From Sediminispirochaeta smaragdinae DSM 11293 (GTDB taxonomy: Bacteria > Spirochaetota > Spirochaetia > DSM-16054 > Sediminispirochaetaceae): 64,000 bases of DNA. Position numbers and translations under genes: made by a program. The notes below the pieces were generated by a model, which saw only the letters and a list, made by a program, of their open reading frames with translations, ran no database searches and was not told where the DNA came from. The stretch lies in the NCBI RefSeq assembly GCF_000143985.1, contig NC_014364.1:186001-250000 (forward strand), in the 5' to 3' direction. Shown piece by piece: positions 8,141 through 15,426 of the stretch; the stretch's first letter is position 1, and each line of letters opens with the position of its first letter.

Positions 8141-9780
8141 AACTGGCTGCCCTCTGTATAAACGAAGCAGGGAAGAACGCTGCAGCCCTCCTTGCCGGGC
8201 AGATGCCCGATCTGTCTGTTGTTGATTGCAGTCGACCAGGCAGTCTCGCAGAAGAGAGTGCACGGCTCTTTCCCCTTTACGAGGGGCTCATTTTTTTCTC
8301 TGCGGTGGGGATCGCCGTCAGGATGATTTCCGGTTTTCTCCGGGATAAATATCACGATCCTGCGGTGGTGGTCGTCGATAACGGTTGCCGTAATGCGGTG
8401 AGCCTCCTTTCCGGACACGAGGGCGGTGCAAACCGACTCTGTTGGGAGGTCTCCCGGATCCTGGGCTGTCGCCCCGTTGTGAGTACCGCTACCGAGGCCC
8501 GGCGCTCGATTGTACTCGGTATTGGAACCCGCAAGGATATCGCTGCATCTACTGTGGCAGAGGCCGTCACCACCGCCCTTATGGAGGCCGGCCTCTCTCT
8601 GTCGGATGTCAGAATTGCAGCCACTATCGGTAAAAAATGTCTGGAACCTGGCCTCCTCGAGGCTCTCGCCGACCTCGACATTCCCCTTAGCCGGGTAAGT
8701 GCCCGGGAGATCAGCCGCTTCTCCGGCGCCTTTCTCCCCAGTGCCGCCGCCCGGCACATCGGCATTCCCGCCGTGGCAGAGCCCTGCGCCTTGCTTGCCG
8801 CCAGGCAAGGTTCCTTAATCGCCCCCCTGTATCGTCGAGACGGGGTGACGGTTGCGATTGCCCGGGAGCGGATAGGCCCCCTTTCCATTTCCGACGAGCT
8901 GTCCGCTTCGGCTGATTTGCCGCAAGTGTCAGAATCGATCAATAGTGTCAATGGAGGGAGCGCCGGGGAGCATGCGGGGGGCGAGGCTGAAGGGCTGCCC
9001 CCACACCGTAAACTGCACACAAAGGGCGTGTTGTACGTGGTCGGGATCGGGCCGGGCTCGCCGGAGCATATGACCCTTGCAGCGGTTCGGGCCATCGAAG
9101 CGTGCGAGGTTGTGGTTGGTTACCATCGCTATCTCGAACTTTTGGGTGAGCTCATTGAGGGAAAGGAGATCTTTGCTTCGGGGATGCGGAAAGAGAAGGA
9201 TAGGGCCGCCGCTGCCATCGATCTTGCCCGAACGGGGAGAATTGTTACCGTTGTCTCCACCGGGGATGCCGGTATCTACGGTATGGCGGGACTGATCCTG
9301 GAGTTGGCCGGGACCGAAGCGGGAGAGCGCTTTGATCTGCGAATCATCCCCGGGGTCACCGCTGCTTCTTCCGCCGCCGCCTTGCTTGGTGCGCCGCTGA
9401 TGCACGACTTTGCGGTCATCTCCCTAAGCGATCTGCTGACCGAGGCTTCCCTGATCGAGAAACGGCTGCGCCTTGCCGCCGAGGGAGATTTCATCACCGT
9501 GCTGTATAATCCGAAAAGCCGAAGCAGAAAGGCCTTACTGGAAAAGGCTTTGGACTCCTTTCGCGCTTGTAGGCCCCTGGATACCCCGGCTGCGGTGGTG
9601 ACAAACGCCCTGCGCGAGGGCCAATCGGTTCGCCTTGAGAGCCTTGGAAGCATCGATGCCGATGACCCTGATATCGGCATGTCCTCGGTTGTGGTAATCG
9701 GCAACAGCAGTTCCTACCGGCAGGGGCGATGGTTTATCACCCCCAGGGGCTACAAAATCGAGGAGCCACATGAAGGATAA
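8137..9780 (+). CDS. cbiGH: Fused cobalt-precorrin-5A hydrolase / cobalt-factor III C17-methyltransferase (CbiG-CbiH)
   Basis: A 547-residue two-domain fusion. Residues 1-265 are CbiG: GLIFFSAVGIAVRMI, VVVVDNGCRNAVSLLSGHEGGAN and the C-terminal SVSAREI-type block that opens the delta-lactone and releases acetaldehyde. A polar Gly/Ser-rich linker (about 265-295) follows. Residues 297-547 are CbiH: YVVGIGPGSPEHMTLAA, SGDAGIYGMAG-like STGDAGIYGMAG and LYNPKSRSRK, typical of precorrin-3B C17-methyltransferases. The two activities act at consecutive steps, so the fusion makes sense for channelling. Start is GTG 8137 behind AGGAGGTGAAGC. Confidence 0.93.
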   Translation: MKLAALCINEAGKNAAALLAGQMPDLSVVDCSRPGSLAEESARLFPLYEGLIFFSAVGIAVRMISGFLRDKYHDPAVVVVDNGCRNAVSLLSGHEGGANRLCWEVSRILGCRPVVSTATEARRSIVLGIGTRKDIAASTVAEAVTTALMEAGLSLSDVRIAATIGKKCLEPGLLEALADLDIPLSRVSAREISRFSGAFLPSAAARHIGIPAVAEPCALLAARQGSLIAPLYRRDGVTVAIARERIGPLSISDELSASADLPQVSESINSVNGGSAGEHAGGEAEGLPPHRKLHTKGVLYVVGIGPGSPEHMTLAAVRAIEACEVVVGYHRYLELLGELIEGKEIFASGMRKEKDRAAAAIDLARTGRIVTVVSTGDAGIYGMAGLILELAGTEAGERFDLRIIPGVTAASSAAALLGAPLMHDFAVISLSDLLTEASLIEKRLRLAAEGDFITVLYNPKSRSRKALLEKALDSFRACRPLDTPAAVVTNALREGQSVRLESLGSIDADDPDIGMSSVVVIGNSSSYRQGRWFITPRGYKIEEPHEG

Positions 9781-10036
9781 ACGACCCTATAGCCACAAAT
9801 TCTTTGAAAACCGCGACTGCCGCTATTATCCCTGCCACCAGGGGATCGAAGAGATGAACTGTCTTTTCTGCTTCTGCCCCCTCTATCAATTTCCCGACTG
9901 CGGAGGAGATTACCGTTTGACCGCCGACGGGGTCAAGGATTGTACCGGCTGCATCAGACCTCACATTCCTGAAAACTACGATCTCATCATTGCCGAACTC
10001 AAACGGCGGAAATCTCCCCCTGGAAAGAAGAAATAA
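9770..10036 (+). CDS. Cysteine-rich small-domain protein (PF04071-like) in the cobalamin operon
   Basis: An 88-residue soluble protein with eight cysteines arranged as CRYYPCHQG, MNCLFCFCPLY, DCGGDY and KDCTGCIRPH, a pattern like the cysteine-rich small domain family often found beside cobalamin genes. Metal binding, probably zinc or an iron-sulfur cluster, is expected from the residues but not known. It overlaps the end of cbiGH by 11 nt and precedes the nitrilase-family gene by 5 nt, so it is part of the same transcript. A function in cobalt handling or corrin synthesis is only inferred from context. Confidence 0.82.
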   Translation: MKDKRPYSHKFFENRDCRYYPCHQGIEEMNCLFCFCPLYQFPDCGGDYRLTADGVKDCTGCIRPHIPENYDLIIAELKRRKSPPGKKK

Positions 10037-10041
10037 GGTTC

Positions 10042-10887
10042 ATGGCTGGGGAGGATAAACTACGCATCGGCCTTGCCGTCATGGAGGCAAGGCCCGGAGA
10101 TGTTCGGCATAACGCCGCAATAGTAGAGCACTTGTGCGATGAGGCTGCCGAGGCGGGGGCCATGCTGATCTGTTTTCCCGAGGCAGCCCTCACTTCCTAT
10201 AGCGGCCCCAAGGCCCGGGAGCTTGCCCTTTATCCGGAGGAGGTCGCAGCCATTCTCCTGCCTCTTGCCGATCGCTACGGGCTAACAATCTTTTGTGGTT
10301 TTATCGAGGCCGGTGAGTCAGGTGGCAAACCCTTTGTTTCCCAGGCTGTGGCGCTGCCCGGGGCTTCTGAAATTGGGTTGTACCGAAAAAGCCATCTGGG
10401 CACTTTGGAGCAGGAATGGTTTGAGGCGGGCAATGAGATCGGCCTTTTCGACATCGGCACAATGATTGGTGTCGGGGGCTCGGCAGGGCCCACGGTCGGC
10501 ATCCAGCTATGCATCGAGACACATCTACCCGAGATTGCCCTGGCCCAAAGCCTTAGAGGAGCGGCGCTGATCTTAGCCCCCTTTGCCTCTCCCCTTTCCG
10601 CCCAAAGGCGACGGGAGCTTTGGCTTCGATATCTCCCGGCCCGGGCCTATGACAATGGCCTTTACGTTGCATCCTGCAACCTTTGCGGAGGACGCTTCGG
10701 CGGCGGTGCGCTCATCATCGATCCAAAAGGACAGGCTGTGGTCGAAGATTTTTCCGGCCGACAAGCCTTGCTCTGTGCAGATATCGACCTTTCCCTTGTA
10801 AAAGATCTTCGGCAGCAGAAAAGCACGAAAGACCCGGCCATGGGGGACCGCTGGTATCCTTCACTTCGCCGGCCGGAACTCTACTAA
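10042..10887 (+). CDS. Nitrilase-superfamily carbon-nitrogen hydrolase
   Basis: A 281-residue enzyme with the nitrilase-fold catalytic triad: Glu47 in CFPEAALTSY, Lys116 in LYRKSHL and Cys157 in GIQLCIETHLPE. Members hydrolyse amide or nitrile C-N bonds. It closes the riboswitch-led operon directly after the Cys-rich protein, which suggests a link to corrinoid amides, aminopropanol linker or salvage chemistry, but the substrate cannot be told from sequence. Its 3' end lies inside the left copy of the repeat that flanks the toxin-antitoxin pair. A general omega-amidase role is the main alternative. Confidence 0.85.
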   Translation: MAGEDKLRIGLAVMEARPGDVRHNAAIVEHLCDEAAEAGAMLICFPEAALTSYSGPKARELALYPEEVAAILLPLADRYGLTIFCGFIEAGESGGKPFVSQAVALPGASEIGLYRKSHLGTLEQEWFEAGNEIGLFDIGTMIGVGGSAGPTVGIQLCIETHLPEIALAQSLRGAALILAPFASPLSAQRRRELWLRYLPARAYDNGLYVASCNLCGGRFGGGALIIDPKGQAVVEDFSGRQALLCADIDLSLVKDLRQQKSTKDPAMGDRWYPSLRRPELY

Positions 10888-10922
10888 TCGCGGCTAATCA
10901 CGCTTTAATCCTGCCTGCCCCG
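10873..10922 (+). repeat. Left copy of imperfect direct repeat flanking the toxin-antitoxin module
   Basis: This copy contains the last codons and stop of the nitrilase gene (CCGGAACTCTACTAA) followed by a stretch resembling the last codons of cbiL on the opposite strand (CTTTAATCCTGCCTGCCCCG). It matches 11691-11730 apart from a few substitutions and an extra 10-nt unit made by local doubling of GCTAATCRCG. Confidence 0.85.
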
Positions 10923-10982
10923 AGGGTCTCTATTGCAATTGAAACTTCTTTGATAATTGTAGATTGCTTTTTGGGGGTATGT

Positions 10983-11004
10983 TTGGTATTATATATAATA
11001 CCAA
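10983..11004 (+). promoter_or_regulatory. 22-bp perfect palindrome at the toxin-antitoxin start (likely operator and -10)
   Basis: Two 11-bp arms, TTGGTATTATA and TATAATACCAA, meet without spacer; the last base is the A of the toxin ATG. The right arm contains TATAAT (10994-10999). RHH antitoxins commonly repress their own operons by binding such palindromes. If TATAAT is the -10 box, the transcript begins at or next to the start codon. Confidence 0.75.
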
Positions 11005-11432
11005 TGAATGCTTTTCCTGTTGTCATTGATACAAATGTCATACTTTCTGGCTTGCGTTTTCGAAATGGGTTTTCATTTACTTTGCTAAAGCAGATACCGG
11101 AAAAGCTATTTACCATGTGCATCTCTGTTCCGCTTATTCTGGAGTATGAGACTGTTTTGACCAAGCACATGAAGCAAACGGGTTTGACTAAAGAGGATAT
11201 TGGAGATTTCATTGATTATACATGTTGTGTCGGGAGACGGACCGAAATATTTTATCTATGGCGACCTGTGCTAAAAGATCCTTTTGATGATCATGTTCTT
11301 GAACTTGCTGTGGCCTCTGGAAGCCGTTATATCATAAGCTTCAACAAAAAGGATTTTTCTCCTGCAAGAAGCTTTGGAATTGGAGTTGTCTCTCCAAAGG
11401 AATTTCTTCAATCAAAGGAGGAAATAGAATGA
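11004..11432 (+). CDS. PIN-domain toxin (putative ribonuclease)
   Basis: A 142-residue PIN-fold protein. Asp9 in VVIDTNVILSGL, Glu47 or Glu49 in LILEYET, and Asp95/Asp96 in KDPFDDHVLELA supply the expected acidic metal site; SRYIISFNKKDF closes the fold. PIN toxins cut RNA in a metal-dependent way. The start at 11004 has no Shine-Dalgarno sequence before it and sits on a palindrome. The gene overlaps the antitoxin by 4 nt, in toxin-first order. Codon use is visibly more AT-rich than in the cbi genes on both sides, which fits acquisition by transfer. The frame open upstream of 11004 lies inside the nitrilase gene and is not coding. Confidence 0.87.
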   Translation: MNAFPVVIDTNVILSGLRFRNGFSFTLLKQIPEKLFTMCISVPLILEYETVLTKHMKQTGLTKEDIGDFIDYTCCVGRRTEIFYLWRPVLKDPFDDHVLELAVASGSRYIISFNKKDFSPARSFGIGVVSPKEFLQSKEEIE

Positions 11433-11662
11433 GTTCACTTAGTATCCGGATACCGGAATCTCTCCATGAAACCCTAAAGAAGATATCAAAAAAGGATCGG
11501 GTATCGATAAATCAGTTTATTGCATCGGCTGTTGCAGAGAAGGTCACGGCACTTGAGACTGAAGAGTATATAAAAGTACGGGGAGAGAAGGGCACTATTG
11601 ACAAGTTCAATAATGTCCTATCAAAGGTGAAAAATATTGAGGCTGAAGAGAATGATACCTAA
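11429..11662 (+). CDS. Ribbon-helix-helix antitoxin
   Basis: A 77-residue protein beginning MSSLSIRIPESLHETLKKIS, a beta strand plus helix typical of Arc/MetJ or HicB-type ribbon-helix-helix DNA-binding domains, followed by RVSINQFIASAVAEKV for the second helix. The acidic tail (KNIEAEENDT) may wrap the toxin. Overlap with the toxin gene as ATGA, shared AT-rich composition and the upstream palindrome support a self-regulating toxin-antitoxin unit. AGGAGG just before the ATG gives it a strong ribosome binding site, unlike the toxin. Confidence 0.85.
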   Translation: MSSLSIRIPESLHETLKKISKKDRVSINQFIASAVAEKVTALETEEYIKVRGEKGTIDKFNNVLSKVKNIEAEENDT

Positions 11663-11690
11663 GATGCCTCTTGTTCAAAATTTCAACGCC

Positions 11691-11730
11691 CCGGAACTCT
11701 GCTAATCGCGCTTTACTCCCGCCTGCCCCG
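11691..11730 (+). repeat. Right copy of imperfect direct repeat flanking the toxin-antitoxin module
   Basis: This copy contains the true 3' end of cbiL (minus strand, stop at 11713-11715) preceded by a second, non-coding copy of the nitrilase 3' end (CCGGAACTCTGCTAATCGCG). Together with 10873-10922 it brackets the toxin-antitoxin genes. Confidence 0.85.
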
Positions 11731-12450
11731 TATGAGGGCCACCGAAAGATAGCCTTGCTCCTTCTCTGCCAGGTCGATAAGGCGTCCTGCTGCTTCCCGA
11801 TCCAGGCCTACACCTACGACAAGATGGGCCTGTTCATCCAAGCCCCTTTCTCTGACCCACAGGGCCAGCTCCTCCAGGCGTGAGCCGATTTTGTATACGA
11901 CGATACGGTCCGCAAGGGGGAGGTAGGCATCGAGTTCACCAACCTTCTCAGGCAGCGGGAGGAGCACAAGCCGCTCTTTGCCTTCGACCAGGGGCAGCCC
12001 CAGGCGGGCTGCTGCAGCATTTGCCGCCATGATGCCGGGGATTACCGCAATGCTGGCGCTCGGTCGTTGTGCCTCGACCTCTCGGCGAAGATAGATCCAG
12101 GTGCTGTAGACCGATGGGTCTCCCAGGGTGAGGAATACCGCCCGAAGCCCGTTGTCGAGGGCCTTGATAACCGGGGCGGCCGCCTGAGTCCAGGCTTTCT
12201 GCAGGGTTTCGGTATCCTTTGCCATGGGAAAGGTGATCTTTTGTATCTTGCTTTCGTCTATTCCCGTACCAGCAGCGATAGAGGCTGCCAGGGATGCTTT
12301 TGAAAACCTTGAAACCGGTGTGAAGACGATGTCCGCTTCCTTGATGGCCTGGGCCGAGGCAAGGGGTAAAAGGCCGGGATCTCCCGGTCCGACACCAATG
12401 CCGATTAATTTCGCTGTTGCTCTTGTATGCGGACTCTTCTTGTCTGCCAT
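11713..12450 (-). CDS. cbiL: Precorrin-2 / cobalt-factor II C20-methyltransferase CbiL
   Basis: A 245-residue tetrapyrrole methylase with LIGIGVGPGDPGLLPLASAQ, a LTLGDPSVYSTWIYLRR block and VIPGIMAANAAAARLGLPLVEG, matching CbiL/CobI. It adds the C-20 methyl group to cobalt-sirohydrochlorin. Unlike the other cbi genes it is on the minus strand, 69 nt downstream of the znu permease gene, so it probably belongs to the znuACB transcript or to a separate one. It converges on the main cobalamin operon across the toxin-antitoxin insertion. This placement would put one corrin step under metal control rather than riboswitch control. Confidence 0.9.
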   Translation of the reverse strand: MADKKSPHTRATAKLIGIGVGPGDPGLLPLASAQAIKEADIVFTPVSRFSKASLAASIAAGTGIDESKIQKITFPMAKDTETLQKAWTQAAAPVIKALDNGLRAVFLTLGDPSVYSTWIYLRREVEAQRPSASIAVIPGIMAANAAAARLGLPLVEGKERLVLLPLPEKVGELDAYLPLADRIVVYKIGSRLEELALWVRERGLDEQAHLVVGVGLDREAAGRLIDLAEKEQGYLSVALIRGRRE

Positions 12451-12519
12451 GGAGCGATACTATGCCTGTCGGCAGGGCCGGGTCAAGATACATTGCGAAA
12501 TCGTCGCCATGGAGAACCG

Positions 12520-13368
12520 TTACCGTGTTCTCCGTTTGACCAGCATTGTCCCCAGATAGACCGCTGCGGCGAAAAGAATGATGGTGGCACCTGCCGGTTT
12601 GTCCGCCGAGTAGCTGATGGCAAGTCCCCCTCCCGTGTAGAGAAAACTCAACAGCGACGCAAAGATCATCATCTTCCAAAGGGTGTGGGAAAAGAGTCCT
12701 GCAGTGGCAGCCGGAAGGGTCAAAAGCGCTATGACCATGACAATACCCACGAGTTGAACGGCCAGCACGATGGTAAGGCTGGTAAGCAGAAGCATCAGAT
12801 AATAGATCCTACGTACCTTTACTCCCCGCAGCGCCGCAAACTCACCGTCGAAGGTAACAGCGAATATCTCCTTATAGCGAAATAGAATCACCAGAATCAG
12901 TACAAGATCCATGACCAGGAGGAGAATGGTGTCGCTTTTTCTGATCATCAGAATATTACCGAAAAGGTAACTCATGAGATCCTGAGAGTAACCAGGGGTT
13001 GCGGCGATGAAAAAGATACCGATTGCCATACCGATGGCCCAGATTGCGGCCAGAACCGTTTCCGTTCGTTCCCTGCCCCGCCCCGTGATGCCTCCTATGA
13101 TCAGAGCGACGATGACTGCCGCCACAGCAGCGCCCTGGAGCGGTGTCGGATAGCTCCATCCGAAGCTCACCTGGAGAAAACGTGCGGCCCCCAGTCCTGC
13201 GAGAACCGAATGGGCTACGGCTCCTGCCATGGAATTGATTCTCTCCACGGTGACGTAGGTACCGATGATCCCTGCAGCCGGTGCAAGAAAGAGGCAGGCA
13301 AGGAGGGCGTTCCTCAAAAAAGGAAAGGTAACAAGGTCGTGAAAAAACTGACCGAAGAAATTCAACAC
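12520..13368 (-). CDS. znuB: Zinc/manganese-type ABC permease (ZnuB/TroC family)
   Basis: A 282-residue ABC-3 family membrane protein with about eight hydrophobic helices. FLAPAAGIIGTYVTVERINSMAGAVAHSVLAGLG near the start and ALLTLPAATAGLF near residue 222 are family signatures. It starts at GTG 13368 with AAGGAGGATTCAAC upstream and overlaps znuC by 7 nt. It should form the channel for a metal importer with ZnuA and ZnuC. Zinc is favoured over manganese because of the His-rich loop in the binding protein, but specificity is not certain. Confidence 0.9.
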   Translation of the reverse strand: MLNFFGQFFHDLVTFPFLRNALLACLFLAPAAGIIGTYVTVERINSMAGAVAHSVLAGLGAARFLQVSFGWSYPTPLQGAAVAAVIVALIIGGITGRGRERTETVLAAIWAIGMAIGIFFIAATPGYSQDLMSYLFGNILMIRKSDTILLLVMDLVLILVILFRYKEIFAVTFDGEFAALRGVKVRRIYYLMLLLTSLTIVLAVQLVGIVMVIALLTLPAATAGLFSHTLWKMMIFASLLSFLYTGGGLAISYSADKPAGATIILFAAAVYLGTMLVKRRTR

Positions 13369-14174
13369 GTTGAATCCTCCTTTGCTGAAGCGGCGGAAGC
13401 TTCATTGTGTATATCATGTAATACCAGTTTCATATCGTCACCGTAGAGTTTTCCAAGATCTTCTCCCGTCAGTTCGCAGCCAGGATGTCTGGCAAGGGTC
13501 CTGTTTATGCAAAGGATAGTATCAGCCAGATTGGAAACGACGGCGGTGTCATGGCTTACCAGGAGTATGGTTTTCTCTCCCTTTAATGAACCAAGAAGGG
13601 TATAAATTTCCTTTTCCGCCGTTCTGTCTACATTGCTGGTTGGCTCGTCGAGGATCAAAAGATCTGCCTCGCTTGCCAGGGCACGGGCAATGAGAACCCG
13701 TTGGCGCTGACCTCCGGAAAGGGCCGGAAAGGGACGTTTTTCGAGTCCTTCAAGCCCAACCGTTTTTAGTGCGGAGGCAGCAATGCGGCGATCTTCCCGG
13801 CGAAAGAAGCCGAGCCTGCTTTTTGCTCCCAGCCGTCCCATCAGAACCACATCCTCCACCGTTGCAGGGAAAAGCGGATCAAAGAGCGTATACTGGGGAA
13901 CATAGCCCACCCGTTTTCGTGCCTCCTCCGAAGGGGAATCGAACAGCCGTATCCGACCTTCATCGGGAATGAGGAGTCCGAGTATAAGTTTGAGAATGGT
14001 GGTTTTTCCGCCGCCGTTCGGCCCGATGATTGCGGCAAAGTCTCCCTGAAGGATTTCAAAGGAGACCGATTCAAGAACACGATCCTCACCGTAGCCAAAA
14101 GAGACATCCTCGAAATTTACCACAGACAGGGGCTCCGTCGACGGAGCCCCTCTTCCTTCATTATCACTCATCAA
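13362..14174 (-). CDS. znuC: Zinc-type ABC ATP-binding protein (ZnuC family)
   Basis: A 270-residue ABC ATPase with GPNGGGKTT (Walker A), LSGGQRQRVLIARAL (signature), DLLILDEPTSNVD (Walker B) and VSHDTAVVS (switch). The annotated start at 14174 overlaps the znuA stop as ATGA, giving an N-terminal extension of about 20 residues before VVNFEDVSFGYG, where homologues usually begin. That extension is encoded over a perfect 22-bp palindrome (14129-14150), so a later GTG start near the VVNF segment is an alternative. The C-terminal tail after about residue 235 is also longer than the core fold needs. Confidence 0.91.
   Translation of the reverse strand: MMSDNEGRGAPSTEPLSVVNFEDVSFGYGEDRVLESVSFEILQGDFAAIIGPNGGGKTTILKLILGLLIPDEGRIRLFDSPSEEARKRVGYVPQYTLFDPLFPATVEDVVLMGRLGAKSRLGFFRREDRRIAASALKTVGLEGLEKRPFPALSGGQRQRVLIARALASEADLLILDEPTSNVDRTAEKEIYTLLGSLKGEKTILLVSHDTAVVSNLADTILCINRTLARHPGCELTGEDLGKLYGDDMKLVLHDIHNEASAASAKEDSTC
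14129..14150 (-). promoter_or_regulatory. 22-bp perfect palindrome at the znuA-znuC junction
   Basis: Arms GGGGCTCCGTC and GACGGAGCCCC abut without spacer. In minus-strand RNA the hairpin lies 21-42 nt after the znuA stop, within the first codons of znuC. It could stabilise the znuA message, hold back znuC translation or act as a protein site. Function is inferred. Confidence 0.5.
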
Positions 14175-15127
14175 CGGAGGCCTTCCTCCAGGGCAGATGC
14201 CACGGTGTCGAGGTTGGCAATATACTCCTTTGCCAGGGCGCTGACCGGCACAACCATTCCTCCGATCTCTTTTGCCACGGTTTGGGCGCTCTGTCGGGGA
14301 AATTCGGGCTGCACAAAGATGATTTCCACATCAAGTTCCTTTGCCTCCTCGATATAAAAGACCAGCTGTTTTGGGGTTGGTTCTTTCCCCTCTATTTCCA
14401 GGGGAATCTGTATCAGGCCGTAGTCGTCGGCAAAATAGCCGAAAGCCGGATGGTAGACGAAAAAACGCTTTCCGCGTAGTGGTTCCAAATCCTGCGCAAG
14501 TCGCTCATCCAGGGTCTTTAAGTCCGATTCAAGGCCCGCAAGGTTATCCTTGTATAGTTCAGCTCCGTCGGGATCCGCTGCAGCAAGGGCGTCGGCCATG
14601 GTCTGTGCCATGATCATCATGTTACGGGGACTCATCCAGATATGAGGGTCGGGAGTTCCTGCCTCATGGTCGTGGCCGTCTTCCCCCTCACCTTCGTGAT
14701 CCCCATCATGTTCTTCATCGTGGGAATGGGCAGCATCCATGGTTCTAAGGGTGAGCCCTTTTCGAAGATCTATAATGGTAAGGTCGGGACTAAGCTCTCT
14801 TACCTTCGGTAAAAAGCCGTTCTCAAAGGGAACCCCGACCCGAAAGAGAAGCGAAGCCTGTGCGAGAGCACTCATCTGCTTTGGTGTGGGTTCGTAGGTA
14901 GCCGGGCTTTCGCCGGGAAGTACCACTACCTCTGATGTAATGCGATCGCCGCCGATTCTATCGGCCAAAAACTGGACCGGCAGAATGGAAGAATAGACGA
15001 TCGGCTTTTCGCTATCCCCGGATGTGGGAGCCGATTCACGATTGCCTCCTGCCATGAGCGGAAGGCTTGCTATAAGCATAAAAAGCAGTGCACTAACAAT
15101 ACTACATCTCTTTTTGTGACGCTTCAT
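14171..15127 (-). CDS. znuA: Zinc-binding ABC substrate-binding protein (ZnuA family)
   Basis: A 318-residue exported protein of the cluster A-I metal-binding family. The chosen ATG at 15127 follows AAGGAGGATCATC; a longer frame to 15286 lies within the upstream regulator gene. The signal peptide ends LPLMAGGNRES. Between residues about 145 and 180 there is a loop rich in His, Asp and Glu (HSHDEEHDGDHEGEGEDGHD and more), then PDPHIWMSPRNM with the metal-ligand histidine; VYHPAFGYFADDYGL and FVQPEFP complete the site. The acidic-His loop is a mark of zinc rather than manganese binding proteins. It is second in the operon behind the RHH regulator, overlapping it by 26 nt. Confidence 0.9.
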   Translation of the reverse strand: MKRHKKRCSIVSALLFMLIASLPLMAGGNRESAPTSGDSEKPIVYSSILPVQFLADRIGGDRITSEVVVLPGESPATYEPTPKQMSALAQASLLFRVGVPFENGFLPKVRELSPDLTIIDLRKGLTLRTMDAAHSHDEEHDGDHEGEGEDGHDHEAGTPDPHIWMSPRNMMIMAQTMADALAAADPDGAELYKDNLAGLESDLKTLDERLAQDLEPLRGKRFFVYHPAFGYFADDYGLIQIPLEIEGKEPTPKQLVFYIEEAKELDVEIIFVQPEFPRQSAQTVAKEIGGMVVPVSALAKEYIANLDTVASALEEGLR

Positions 15128-15392
15128 GATGATCCTCCTTGAGATCGCACGAAAGATAGTATTCGTGGCACGACTCACAACGCACCACATGGTGATGTTT
15201 TGAAAACTTTTCCCAATGATTCTTTTGATCAGGGGTGAGATAACCACTTCCCTGGCAGAGCGGACAGACATTGTCCAACTGGGCAAAGAGCGCCTTTCTT
15301 ATAAACTCGGATCTATTGGGAACCCTCCGGAGTAGTTCCGCCAGAGCCGGGTCAACTTTGAAGGTTATGGTCTCTTCCTTTTGTTGTGCCAT
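15102..15392 (-). CDS. Ribbon-helix-helix regulator with C-terminal Cys/His metal-binding cluster (putative metalloregulator)
   Basis: A 96-residue protein. Residues 1-38 (ITFKVDPALAELLRRVPNRSEFIRKAL) look like a CopG/NikR-type ribbon-helix-helix DNA-binding domain. The rest has CPLC (43-46), HHH (66-68) and CESCHEYYLSC (72-82), a probable zinc-ribbon or metal sensor site. It is the first gene of the znuACB operon and overlaps znuA, so it most likely senses zinc (or a related metal) and represses the operon through the palindrome at 15427-15443. It is not a Fur/Zur protein. The link between domain, metal and operator is inference from sequence and position. Confidence 0.78.
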   Translation of the reverse strand: MAQQKEETITFKVDPALAELLRRVPNRSEFIRKALFAQLDNVCPLCQGSGYLTPDQKNHWEKFSKHHHVVRCESCHEYYLSCDLKEDHHEASQKEM

Positions 15393-15426
15393 CGGTCTTC
15401 TCTCCTCTCAATCTTTTGTGAGTATG

